A model generated the notes under the pieces. The model made no database searches. It saw only the letters and a list, made by a program, of their open reading frames with translations, and had not been told where the DNA came from. This document shows, piece by piece, positions 22,903 to 33,884 of a DNA stretch of 64,000 nucleotides. The number at the start of each line of letters is the position of its first letter. Position 1 is the first letter of the stretch. Made by a program: the position numbers and the translations under genes. Source of the stretch: Globisporangium splendens (taxonomy: Eukaryota > Oomycota > Peronosporomycetes > Pythiales > Pythiaceae); assembly GCA_006386115.1 (NCBI GenBank), contig VFIW01000004.1, positions 992,001 to 1,056,000 on the forward strand, written 5' to 3'.

Positions 22903-25547
22903 ATGGCGTCCGACTTGGATGAGATTTTCGGGGACCTCAAAGAAGACGAGCAGTTCAGTGCGACTCTGCCATCGGATTTCGACGAAGCCAGCATCTTTGG
23001 TGACTCGATCACGTCCAGTACGATCAACAAACCTGGTGACGATGTTGTGAAGCCCTCAGTGGAGGTGGCAGCACCTCCGCCTGTCCCTGCGGTCACAAAA
23101 GCGGCGATGACATCGGATCCAGCTGCCGAAATGCCTCCTCCAGCGTTGTCCTCAAAGCCATCATGGGAGAAAATGGGAAGCACCAGGCAAGCGAGTGTGT
23201 GCTTCATCATCGTTCATCTCATCATGCGCTGTGAAAAGAAGCTTTTGCGAATGGAAGGGGAGCAACTACGTCATGCATGACGCAAGCGCTGCTGGACGCC
23301 CTGAAAGACGAACGCGGCAATCTTGTCATGGATATCCAGAAGCTCATTGAAGCGACACCACCGAGCTTTTGCAGCAAGCTTCGCGACGTCGGGTATGTAC
23401 AACCACCTGCGGCAGCACCCAGCGCAGTCTCCACAGAACAATCGGCAGAGCCTACTGCTGCGAAAGCGAGCTCGATCAATAACCTGGGTGTGTTTTCGCT
23501 GATCTCGGCGTCGACAACCGGAGTGAAAGAGCTCTCCAGTATGGTGATCGACATGCCAACGAAGCTTCTCACTATGGGTTCATCCACAATGAAATCGGCT
23601 ACAGCTTCGGCATTGCCTGGGTCGAAAGAAGACACGCATCAAAGCGCAAAGCAGCTTTTCCAGCAACTCTCGGAAGCTTCCAGCGGAGGATCTTCGCTCG
23701 CGATGACGCTCTCCGCGGAGGAAGTGATCCCGCAGGTGTTTCAAAACTTTCAGGCGCCCATTGTGGACGAGAAGATCCGCTTCTTCATTCTGGACTGCCG
23801 TGCAGCCGGTGAGCTAAAAGACGAGCAGATTCCTACAGCGTTCCATTTCGACCCTGACGCTGTGACCGATCGTCAAGTGGTAGACCAGGTGCTCGCGACC
23901 TTGAACCCAATGAAAAGCAAAGTGCACTTGGTGGTCATGGGCCATGGATACGGTCGTATCGCCGACGAGATTCGCTCGCAGCAGGAAAAACTCGCCCAGC
24001 AGCAAGCTGCGTCGTCACCGCAAAGTGGCGGCCTGCAGTCACCGTTCATGCTGAGAGAAGACTTCTTTGCAGCATATGCGACGGATCTCACGCGAATCAA
24101 CTCTGCGCTTCTGTTCCTCACCAAGCAAGGCTTTCCGTACGTGAGCGTTCTCGAAGGCGGGTTTGCGGCGGTCCATGGTCAATTGTTCCACTCGAGTGCG
24201 TTTACCGTCGATGATCTGATTGATCACAATGCTCCGCAATGCTCGTTTTGCCAGCACCATCGGAGCATGACAGCACCAGGGACTGGTGTACCAGGTATCT
24301 CGGCGTCACCTCTACCGGTGGGGGCTCTAAGTGGTACTGGAGACGCAGAGCTTTTAATGGGTGGCGCTGATTCTAAGCAAGAGCCCTCGAGTCGTACGAC
24401 AAGCAGCACTGCCTCTCGTGGGAGCTCGTTGTCGACGATGCCAGCCCAGAAACTAGCGCATGGTGGTGAGCTGGACGCGAAGTCGCTTTTCGATGCGCAT
24501 GCAGGTCCTTCAGGTAGCTCGTACTTTTCAAGCTTTGTTGGCGCCTTGAGGACAAGCGGAAAAATGTTTATGAACCCTGCGGACTCGCTGAAAGACAGCA
24601 CGAAATGGCTCATGAAGAAAGCCGCAGCCACAAACGATGGCGCCTCAAAGTCCGAATCGAAAGAAGGCACAGCTCCTGCATCTGCAGACCGCGCGTCCAT
24701 GACGAGTGCGCTTCCGAAATTCAACAAAATCCGGAGTTCGTTGGTGGCCATGGGTTCGGAGAGTCTCGATATGCTGAAGAATGCCGAGTAGGCGACGATC
24801 GCGAAAACGCGGCTTCCATTTGGCTCATCCATGTCGCCAGCGTCGTCTCCGAATGTGAAGCCTTCAAGCTCTGGTAGCGGTACGCCACCCACCACTGCCT
24901 CAACTCGTGCTGATGTCCGTACAGCGAGTGGAAGTAGCAATAGTGGGGCACGGAATGCATCGTTCAAAAAGTCGGAAGAGGAGGTTTTCACGATCGACGA
25001 CGACGAAGGAGAAGAGCAAGATGACTTTGTCGGAGGCGACGGAGGTAGCAGCCGCACTTCGTCGTCCTCGTCGGCGCGAAACGAGTCGTTCAATGGACAC
25101 AATGGCGCCACTGGCGATGCCAGTTCTGCCGCTCTTGTGCTTCACAGTGTCGAAAAAGGCCATGTTGGCGTGCTCAAGAAGGGCATGCGTGTCAGCCGCG
25201 TGCAAATGCTGCCGTGCGTCGAGAGTCCGTTCTTCTCGGGCTACAAGAAGAAGAAAACCGATGCACGCGTGAGCATGCTGCCGCGCCGCTTGGTGATCGC
25301 CGAGAACCACTTGGTCGTGCTCAAGACCGAGCGCAATCTGGACGACGTCTACATGGTGAAATCGTGCCACACGCTCTCGCACATCGTGCGGATGACGTGT
25401 TTGAAGAAAAACGCACTGATGGTGACGGTGTACTACAAGTGGAAGCGCGCCGACACTGGCGAGACGATCGAGAAACGCAATTTCTACGAAGTGCAGCAAC
25501 GAGACGAGTTCGTCAAAGCCATCCGCGGCGCCATGGAGAAAATGTAA
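22903..25547 (+). CDS. TBC1D23-like protein lacking the TBC domain, with an internal TAG
   Basis: The start MASDLDEIFGDLK is followed by a likely GC-AG intron (23187-23257 in the in-frame reading), then one frame from about 23258 to 25547. A rhodanese-like domain is clear (FFILDCRAAGELKDEQIPTA, HLVVMGHGYGRI, then FPYVSVLEGGFAAVHGQ). The C-terminus carries the TBC1D23 PH-like domain (SVEKGHVGVLKKGMRVSRV through KAIRGAMEKM). TBC1D23 bridges endosomal carriers to golgins at the trans-Golgi. The catalytically inactive TBC domain expected at the N-terminus is absent. A TAG at 24789 interrupts the linker between rhodanese and C-terminal domains, yet the frame stays open and homologous beyond it. 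A peptide-like sequence KKLLRMEGEQLRHA just upstream of 23277 lies in another frame, so a 1-bp deletion there is an alternative to the intron. Confidence 0.65.
23187..23257 (+). other. Probable GC-AG intron in the TBC1D23-like gene
   Basis: The donor reads CCAG/GCAAGC. Using the AG at 23257 gives a 71-nt intron that keeps the downstream rhodanese frame open. Other acceptors do not restore the frame. The resulting junction peptide is not supported by homology. Confidence 0.35.
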
Positions 25548-25821
25548 GGAGCATTGAAAGTCGAGACGCGCACATTTTCATACCTTGTGTGGAAACAGGT
25601 AGGGTTTCTTCATTTTCCTGAATGAATAGAAATAGTAGGCTGGCCATCATCCGTGATTTCTGATCCGAACTCGCTATATAAAGCAGTCATCGGCGTCACG
25701 CTGTTGCCCATTGTCTCCACTCTTGAGCGAGCCTGTAGTTCATTTTCCCCACTTTCGATATCCGCATTATTGCCTCGTTCAATTCCTGCCAGAGTGGGCA
25801 TCAGGCAAACAGGAAAACAGC

Positions 25822-26671
25822 ATGTCGGACAAAAAGCGCGAATCCATGGCGTCCAAGATCGATGAGGTCGCAAAGAACCAGATCTGGCGAGAGCAGCTCA
25901 AGACCGAGTACATCATGGAGAGCGCGCTGACGTCGTTCCAGTTCAACCCCACAAAATGTTGGTGCCACCAAAACAAAACCAACCAAAGATGGCCACGCGC
26001 TGTATCTAAACGTTCGTTGTGCGTGAACTTGTGGTGACAAAACAGTGAGCTCCATCACGCAAAAGCCCACACGCACTCACCCAGCCGACTTTGGCCAAGT
26101 CCACGAAGATAAAGACACCGAAGCACTTGGTAAGCGCACACGATGTAGCAGGCAGTAATACTATTTTCTTGATTTTGAACTCACTTGGGTACTCCGATTC
26201 TGTGTGTAGCGGCAAAGATGAAGGAGATCATGAAGAAGCCGTGCGAGAAATACCCGATACCGTTGACCGAAGCCCAACGGATCGGGTGCGAATACCAGAA
26301 AGTCTGCCGTGATCTTGATCTTGTGCAGCCCCCCATTTATTCTTGCTTGTATTTCGACAGGTGGCTGCACGAAATGGCGGCGGCGAAGGGCATTCGCGCG
26401 GACCATGCGTCCGCAGAGCATTTTCAAAGGCCGGGGAAGGTACACACGCACACCTGCACAACTCTGCTTGGACGCATTGGGTGAGCACAACTCATTGTTC
26501 TGTTGGTTCCTTTGTTGATCCACTTATCCCCAAAACTTGCTTCCATCTTTTTTTCTTTTCTTCGCCTGTCTGCTTCAGCTGCGATGTCACACTTTTGCCG
26601 ACACGTACTGCACAATGGCTGGCTGCAGCCCCTTGCGGACAAGTCGACAGATAAGTCCTATCAATCGATAG
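25822..26671 (+). CDS. CFAP144 (FAM183)-like axonemal protein
   Basis: Exons 25822-25957, 26046-26129, 26210-26439 and 26579-26671 give 180 residues with no stop. Features shared with CFAP144/FAM183 are the start EVAKNQIWREQLKTEY, FQFNPTK, SITQKPTRT, the acidic EDKDTEALAAKMKEIMKK and KYPIPLTEAQRIG. A C-terminal HTFADTYCTMAG segment follows. CFAP144 binds inside the axonemal doublet microtubules of motile cilia. The first donor (GTTGGT) is weak, and about 25 residues after EYQK look like filler where a short intron or decay could hide. An otherwise expected Trp after IG reads Cys. The gene may be intact or at an early stage of decay. Confidence 0.55.
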
Positions 26672-26842
26672 GCTAAAATTTTCTATGTCCACATGAATCG
26701 AATACTAATGACAAAACCATTCCGCAAAAGCACACACTCAAGTTGCTCGATCGATCCCTAGGACGGTTGCGGTCCTTTTTCCGGTTTGTAGCTTGTCTCT
26801 TTCTCGTTTGTAGCACCTCTCGTGTCAGCCAAACTCAAACAT

Positions 26843-29230
26843 TCAGTAATAACCCGTCAATGATCCTCTTCGCTCCAAGCGTGGCGCAGGAGCGTCACCC
26901 CCAGCAGCAGACGACGAGACTAGACTGGAGCTCGACAGCTGCTTCGTGATCACCGGGAGCATGCTCAGCGTTGGCGAAGAGTCCGGTTCTTGGCCAGCCG
27001 AGTTCGAGTTTTCATCGAGCAGTGCAAGCTGGTTGCGAAGCTCTTCGATGTGGGACAGCACCACACGACGATGCCCTTTCTTCACGCGCATGTCGATGAG
27101 ATCATCTTCATCAATCGTGGCGACACCGCGTAAAGTATCAAAGCCGTCGCGTTCAAAGTTCTTCGTGTACTCGTCCATTTTCAGCGATTTCAACCAGTTG
27201 TGAACAGCATCAATATCTACAAAAGTAAAAGCATGAGTCTTCACAAACAAAACGCCCATAATAGTTGATAATGCTGCGATGCATACTTCTTGGTCGCGAA
27301 GTGGAAACACCCTGCGCGTCGTCCTCTTCCGCGTTTGACCGATAGTTTTGCTCCGACATAAACACGCTGTCCTCTTCATTGTTCGAGTATTCGTTGTTGC
27401 CGTCTTCCCATCCCTACCAAAATTTTCGACTTTGTTAGACACTTCAAAGTTATCAATGCATGTGCTGTCGCTCGTCCAGCTTGCCTGAAGTCTCGATGCG
27501 AGAGTGCTGTGACCAGCCTCAAATGCACAACGCGAAGGAGTTTTGTTCGTCTGCACCAAAAGTCAAGGTCAGCATTTTCCAGTCAAACCCGAAAAGGAAA
27601 CCCGCAATACAAACAGAAACCTCACCTGAGTCAGCGAATGGAAACGAGACGCATCACGAGCCTTTCGAATCAGCCAGAACGCACACTCGCGATGTCCACC
27701 AAGTGCAGCGCAGTGAAGCGCGTTGCGGCCAAACTAACAGTATAAAAACGGCGAAATCAGCCAAGCAAGTTGACACAAGTATTGGACCAGACTGTATTCA
27801 GCAATCCTTTTCATACCTTGTCAGCATCAGTCCAAACGACAAAATGCTCACATAGCAGCTTGAGAGTCGACAGATGCCCAGCTTCGGCGGCCCAGTGCAG
27901 CGCGTTTTTCCCGTTCTGACAGCCATAACCGAGTAAACATGTCAATAAACAAGTTCACATATTGAAATTAATGCATCAAGCAAAACGCCGTACCTTGTCG
28001 CGCATAAAGCGAAGCGGGTAGGCGCCGTTGATTTCCGCAACAATGCGAATGATCTCTTCGTTGTCGCCATCTTCCGCAGCGTGCACAAATCGCTGCGACG
28101 TCTCGTACCAGCTCTTCAAAAACTGCACGCACTTGGTTTTGTGCTTGTCCTTCGCCAGCTGATACGCAGTCTTGTTGTCCTGTTTTGAAAAAAACAAAAA
28201 CAAAAAGCAAGCCATCATGAACGCGTCGAAGTATACACTGGTAAATGACAGCTGCATGAATGTGAATGACTTACGTAGCTCGTCACGTGCACGTCGATGC
28301 CCTTCATGCACAGATACTGGATCACTTCCTTTCGGCCTTTCGACGCTGCCCAATGGAGACAAGTGCCGCCATACTGCGCTCAAAAACAAACACAACAATC
28401 AATCACGTTAATCCTGGTTTCAACTGCATCAGTAATAAATGGCCAACACAAACGCGCGCAAAGCTGTGGCGCGACGTACCTCATCAATCGCATTAATATC
28501 GATTGGATGCGGGCACTCTTCCAGCAAGTACGACACCACATCCAAATGGCCGTTGATCGCAGCCGAGCAATGCGCCAGGCGTCCATACTGTTTGTTCGCA
28601 CCATTGAAATGCGCATGTCATTAGAATCTCGTCATTTTCACGTTGAAAAGCTCAACACAGCGCAAACTAATGCAAACCTTGTCGGGCACATCCAATGGCA
28701 CGCCATGCTCGACCAAAAACTGCACGACTTCGAGGTGGCCATAGAAAGCTGCATAGTGCAGCGCCGTTTGCTCGTCCTACAGCAGCATTATTGACACAAT
28801 AAATAACAAAAAAAGAAAAGACGTCACTTCAGAATGGCCTTTTCGCGCGCGCAGCTCTCCAGTGGGACAACATACATGGTCAGTGACACTGCGGTCAATC
28901 GTCGGAAGGCTCATCATCCATTGCACCACCTCCAGTTGACCCGACGCAGCCGCGCCATGAAGCGCCGACGCGCCATTCTATTCCACACACGTGACCACAC
29001 CAGCATAGCAGTCAGCCAATCGCCCATCAGCGCATATTAACTACGCGGATGCCGCTATTCAAAAAAGAGCACAGTACATAGAGAAAACGTACCTGGTTGG
29101 TGTAGTTGATATCCGCATGGAGTTCGTCGACCAGGTACGCGATTTCCTGGAGCTTGCCGCGATGCGCCTTGCAGATGAGCACGTCGCCGATCGTGTAGTT
29201 CTCGAGCACCGTATTCCCACTCGAGCCCAT
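26843..29230 (-). CDS. Ankyrin-repeat and SAM-domain protein, with a 1-bp frame break
   Basis: Eleven exons on the minus strand: 29230-29093, 28977-28876, 28776-28678, 28587-28480, 28373-28275, 28179-27994, 27915-27817, 27733-27626, 27550-27485, 27414-27287 and 27216-26843. The exons mostly start or end at ankyrin-repeat boundaries (DEQTALHYAAFYGHLEVVQF, YGGTCLHWAASKGRKEVIQY, NGKNALHWAAEAGHLSTLKL). A SAM domain closes the protein (DAVHNWLKSLKMDEYTKNF), followed by a Ser-rich tail. In exon 10 the acidic peptide EDSVF continues as MSEQNYRSNAEEDDAQ only if one base of a four-T run at 27360-27363 is ignored, and the exit phase of that exon also needs that correction. Either a real frameshift or a homopolymer sequencing error. 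Exon 9 ends with a GC donor. The role is probably scaffolding; the partner is unknown. Confidence 0.7.
27415..27484 (-). other. GC-AG intron in the ankyrin-SAM gene
   Basis: A 70-nt intron whose donor reads CAG/GCAAGC and acceptor GGTAG. It connects ..ASRLQ to GWEDGNNEY in frame; reading through or using GT donors nearby does not. Confidence 0.6.
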
Positions 29231-30654
29231 TGCGACCTGCACCACACGACTCATTCGACGGCGGATATGCGTTCGCTCTCTCTCTTTCTCTCTCTCTTCC
29301 CCTTGGTTTCACCAGCAAAGGTGCTGCCTCTGAACTGCACACACGCGCGCTTGTCGGTCGGTCAGCGGCGCTTCTTCCTCTGTTTCTTTCTCACTCGGAC
29401 GCGCGGTAGGCAGTTGGCTCAGCGGGCAGGCAGGCAGGCAGGCAGGTGCTTCGTCTCCCTCTTCAGCAGAATAGCAGCCTCACTCACACAGACAGAGGCT
29501 CTGGGAGCGGATGGGGCCGTTGCGCTTTTCTTTCTTGTGTGTTGGCGAAAGCGGTAAAATGCTACGGTGTTGTCTACTTTACAGTATGCGTCGCGGAGCT
29601 ACGTCGGTCGGACTTAAGCGGAGCGAGAGCTATAAAGCAGCGTTGCGTGCAGGACCGTTTCCCCTCCAATCAGATGTTCGCTTGACCTGCTATACCCTGT
29701 CCAAGACGATTGAATACAGTTAAGACTGAATATGGACTCTGCTTCTTTCAAGTGATTAGATGAAACATACCCTCTGCTTATGATGGACACCATGATGACT
29801 ATATACGAAGGTGATAGTGGTTAGAGGGGAGGGGAGGGGGAACCTTGCAGGCTCCTCTCCCATCCTCATCCTCACTTAAATGAGTGGCTCCGATATCAAA
29901 ACAGAGATAGTATCGTGTTAGACAGTGACGAAGCGAGCGAGAGGGTGGACGAGGCAGCTGCGGCTGTGGGTACAACGACACGTGAAGCAAACGAATCGAA
30001 AGAAAAAAGCCCAAGTTCCCTCGCGCGTCCGACCCCTGTGTTATGTGTTCTTTTATACTACAGTAGTTGGTTGTCAGCATCAGGGCCGCAAAGAAGCTTC
30101 CGCCTTGCACTTGAAGCTGGTGCAGCAGCCGCAATCAAGTTTGTCACCAGAAAAGCAACACCACACCGTCCTTCGACTGACAATATGGGCAGAGTGTGCT
30201 ATGCTGTGCGCAAACTCCCTTCCTCGTTTATTAGATTTGACCTTCCACAAACTTCCACATTTGCAAACCAGCCAACCACGCATGCCAGTGCCGTACCGTA
30301 GGGTGGAGCCCTAATCCTCGATCCATATAATGTCATGTTGCACGAAGGTACACTTGACGTTGTCGTAGGTAGACTTCGCACTTAAGCGAATCGACACTTC
30401 AACCAACAAAGGAAAGGTCGTTTCGTAAAATGGACAGCTCCATTGCGCCATTCCGCCGCCACTTCGAGGCGAAACAACACCATTTGGCGCCATCGTCTCT
30501 ATAGAAGTGGCGTCACATATATCGAGAGAAGGAGGTGCGAGGTGTTCATGGTGTCTGCGCGATGCGTGCAGGTGCGATGCACTGGTGTTGACGATGTGAT
30601 ACAATGCTTGGTGCGTTTGGCAGACGAACTAGCCGTGTGCTTGCGAAGTAACAA
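29231..30654. other. Gene-poor region with simple repeats
   Basis: About 1.4 kb with several open frames of 60-146 codons in all directions, none showing a domain, plausible splice pattern or codon structure. It contains a CT-rich stretch around 29274-29300 and a GGCA tandem run near 29425-29447. Upstream of the ankyrin-SAM start it should hold that gene's promoter. Confidence 0.5.
29425..29447. repeat. Short (GGCA)n microsatellite
   Basis: Five to six consecutive CAGG/GGCA units. Seen directly; no function suggested. Confidence 0.8.
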
Positions 30655-31309
30655 ATGGGTGCCGGCGCATCGACTAATCCGTCGGGAGAGGTATGCCGGT
30701 CTAAGGCTGTTTATTTGGGTGGTTGTTTATGGCGGTTAAAGGGAATGAATAGCTTATGGAGTGAGAAATCTCATGCGATATTGTGTGGTTGCTGTTTGTA
30801 TGTAGCTCGTGATAGTCGATGTCGTGACAATCCAAATTCCCGGCCACCCGAAGCGAGTGACCGGGGTGCGAGTCGCTATACCATGCTACGCGATTTTCCG
30901 ACGGTGGTCTTAGACGATCGACGCTGAGATTCTATGTTTGTGGGTGTGGGCGTAGATTGTCGCGGACATTCGGGGAAATCTGTGCAGTGTCCAAGTGTCC
31001 AATACAGAAATCGTGAACGAGGTCGCGCTCGCCGACGTCCAACGGATCGCGCGCTGGAGCGAGATCGAAGACGGTGACACCGTCAAAGTGCGGGAAAAGG
31101 GGTCAAGATTGTACCATGAAGCCACGGTCGTCGCGAAAAATGACAACGGAACGTTCCGCGTGCGGTTTGGAGGCAGCGGAAGTGCGGACGACGACGGTTG
31201 CGAGGACGAAATCGAAGACCACGCCGCGCCAGAGCGCACCCTCAAAACCATGTCGGGACGGCTGGAGCAGAAAGAATGGATGATGTATAAAGAAATATCT
31301 GACGACTAA
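30655..31309 (+). CDS. Small protein with N-myristoylation signal and barrel-like domain
   Basis: Exons 30655-30690 and 30956-31309 (phase 0; intron GTATGC..GCGTAG, 265 nt) give 129 residues. The N-terminus MGAGASTN fits the N-myristoylt-ransferase consensus (Gly2, Ser6). The body has the spacing of an SH3/Tudor-like beta barrel: WSEIEDGDTVKVREKGSRLY, HEATVVAKNDNGTFRVRFGG, then an acidic segment. This 3' acceptor was chosen because it alone keeps the frame open from the first exon. No named family is recognised. Membrane tethering through a lipid anchor is an inference; the alternative is that the short first exon is spurious and translation starts inside the second. Confidence 0.5.
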
Positions 31310-31559
31310 GCCAGCGACAGCACCACTGTCCAAACAAGGGCACGACGACAGAGCACAGAGGCTAGATCGAGCACGCACACGCAGCCAAATTCCAGCATGT
31401 ACCATAGACCAGCAACCAGACCGCAGCAACCTTTGTTTTGGAAGGTAGAGTGAACCACGCGCTTCATTTAGATAGTCGGGTGTGAGACCCGCTCGTAAAT
31501 ACACGACATGATACCGAGAAGAAAAATGCGATTAATGTTTAACAATGGGTGCTCTGCTA

Positions 31560-33248
31560 GCTACATGGCACCTGTGAGATTGAGCACCGAGAGGTAGCCT
31601 CCATTCGGCACTTGGGCGTCACTACCCACGTGCTCCGCTATCCGTGCCTGCAGTCAACATCGTCCATGTGAATGCCCCATTTTCACAGACTTTCGAGCTC
31701 CAAAGTGAAGAACTCACTGAATTTTCTGCTCTATCGTGTCCAACCGATCCTGTCTGGAGAGAAGAATCGGTCCAATGATTTGGATCTCGCGTTGTGTTAC
31801 ACCCTCTTCGCCTCCTTCTAGAGCCACTGCAGCCGGACATGGAAGCGGATCTCGCAGCAAAAAACGCACTATGGCTTCGCTCTCGTTGTGCAGCAACTGG
31901 GTGAGGATCGTTTGCTGCCGTAAGCTATTGACCAGGATGTCTATTGCAATCGTGAGACACATGATCAGATCTAAACCATATAGATATTTGAAACAAAATT
32001 GAGCCACATTGCCATCGAGAAGCTGTGCTGACAGCAGACGCAAGCGCACTTTTGCATCTGCTCCTTGGTACACGTCCTCTGATAGCCAATTAAACAAATC
32101 GCGATGCAGCGGGTTGTAGAACACACCCGTTTTCTCCAGGATCGCCGTCGCGTCTTCTATCACTTGCGGCACAAGCGTTCGATGCGCGAACTGCCACGCG
32201 AGCATTTTCTCCGTCATCACTTTGCACCGTTGTCGTTTCAGCTCGTTCGCCTGCTTCGCTTCGGCTTTCACGCGGTATGCCTCCTTCGCTTTGGTCTCCA
32301 GCTCGCGGTCGGCGCGCGCGGCGTCCTCCCTCTGCGCGAGCAGCAGCTCGTGCTCTTTCTTGACGTCCATCATCTCCTGCTCTTCTTTCACTTCGGCGAG
32401 CGCCTGCGCGATGGGTTTTGCTCACTAGCACGTCCAAAAGCGGACGCACCTCCACGTCGAAGTTGAACAGCTTGTCGGAATCTTCGATCTGCAACGAAGG
32501 CGCCGAGTGAATTAATCGAAGCCGCACAACAACTCTACAGCAAATGGAGAAATGGACTTGTTACCTGAGTCGAGGAATCGATGCCAACTTTCGGTCGCTG
32601 GAATGTGCCATCTGCTATCACCCCCTTCTGGTTTGTGCTCTTTCGGACGATGAACGCATCGGTTTGACTGCCAGATTCACGCTCCGGCACGACTGGAAGC
32701 TGCTCGACGAGGTTTGCTTCCAACGAAAACGGCGCGACTACACAAAGAGTAACGAAGAATGAGCTTAATTGCAATGACATCCAACTATTCATGAAATGGT
32801 GGAACGTACATGTGTAGGACGCGAGCTTTTGCGCTTCGTAGATGCTCGAAGCTTTCTTCCTCCCCGTGGCGTTCGGCTTCCGCTTCTTCCCTCGCTCTCG
32901 TGCTCCACTGTCTCGCCTACCTGGCGGTATTGCTTGCTGCACAGTGTTGATGCCACAGGTAGAATAGCGCTAGGATAGCCACACGAGAACCTGCACTTGA
33001 CGGCCGGCGTCATATGTACGCCCGCAAACATGCTCCCACAGACAACGCGCGGGTCATGCATGATGTTTGGCGGCATGATCTTCCTGTCATATTCATACAA
33101 ATAACACCACAGTGATGTTAACTCCCAAGTGGCCACCGTTTGTTTTCTGCGGAGATGGTCTCACTTGCGCTGCTGATTTGGACCGAGTGGTTTGCACGGT
33201 CCGGGGCTTGGCCGCGTACGAGTACCGCAGCTCGTCGTCGCCATTCAT
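31560..33248 (-). pseudogene. Radial spoke head protein 3 (RSPH3) with frameshift
   Basis: Minus-strand exons 33248-33165, 33079-33002, 32936-32810, 32737-32565 and 32488-31714 align with the RSPH3 order: NIMHDPRVV, the ERESGSQTDAFIV segment, DKLFNFDVEVRPLLDVLVSKT, then a long helix (EAKQANELKRQRCKVMTEKM) and YNPLHRDLFNWL. RSPH3 is the A-kinase-anchor scaffold at the base of radial spokes in motile 9+2 flagella. After LVSKT the frame breaks: the run at 32413-32415 has one base more than needed to read IAQALAEVKEEQ, the expected continuation. The exon 2 donor is GTCAAG and the terminal exon seems to have lost one base of a CAG/GTGAGT donor before a further open exon near 31645-31560. Together these indicate a broken gene. 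Confidence 0.75.
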
Positions 33249-33884
33249 CACTGCAGATTGGTGACACTGACAGAGACTGTCGTGTGTCTCTGATCCCGCA
33301 TCAAATAGCCGCACACACTTGTATACGGTGGCCGTGTGGAGTGCGCGCAAATGCACCGATCGAGTGTCATGCGCGCCAAAGGTCGCGGCGTCGTTTCAGT
33401 CCATTATTGGTGGAAAAGCTGACACACCTGGACTATCACTGTGACTCGAATGCCGAACAGCACGGCGCCGCTATTGACATGGCGCTTTCGAGTGTATACG
33501 CACGCATGTGTGCGCGCTCTAAGACAACAGCAACGACACTGCAATCACTGTGCATGCTCCTTTTCCGAGACGCCTCCATGCGCTTTGTGCGGGAAATGAA
33601 CCCAAATGTGTGCATCCATTTTCATTTTCGACAGTCTTTGTAATTTGGACAATTTGTTCATATATATTTTCGACAAACTGGCGTCGAAATCTGGATCTGC
33701 CACTATTTTCGACATCCAGAACAAACACAAGGTGTCAAAAGACAGAATTTTTACGTGATTCCTTCCCACTGATAGAAAAAAAAACATCCAAGCCACTGCG
33801 AAGACAAACGTCGCTGCGTGAGACCACCTCCATAGACATCCCCGCAGCACAAGCGCCCCGCTCTTCGCAGTTCCTATAGAGAGG
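33249..33884. promoter_or_regulatory. Divergent region between RSPH3 pseudogene and VAMP7-like gene
   Basis: About 640 nt between two genes read away from each other. No coding signal was found. It should hold the SNARE gene promoter; no element is assigned. Confidence 0.35.

Noticed and set aside
24224..25111. Antisense 295-codon frame across the TBC1D23-like gene
   Set aside because: A shadow of the plus-strand coding sequence, Ser/Pro-rich by complement of Gly/Ala/Ser codons; no homology.
29915..30314. Overlapping open frames of about 128 codons
   Set aside because: Two frames overlap on the same strand with no motif, biased composition or splice support.
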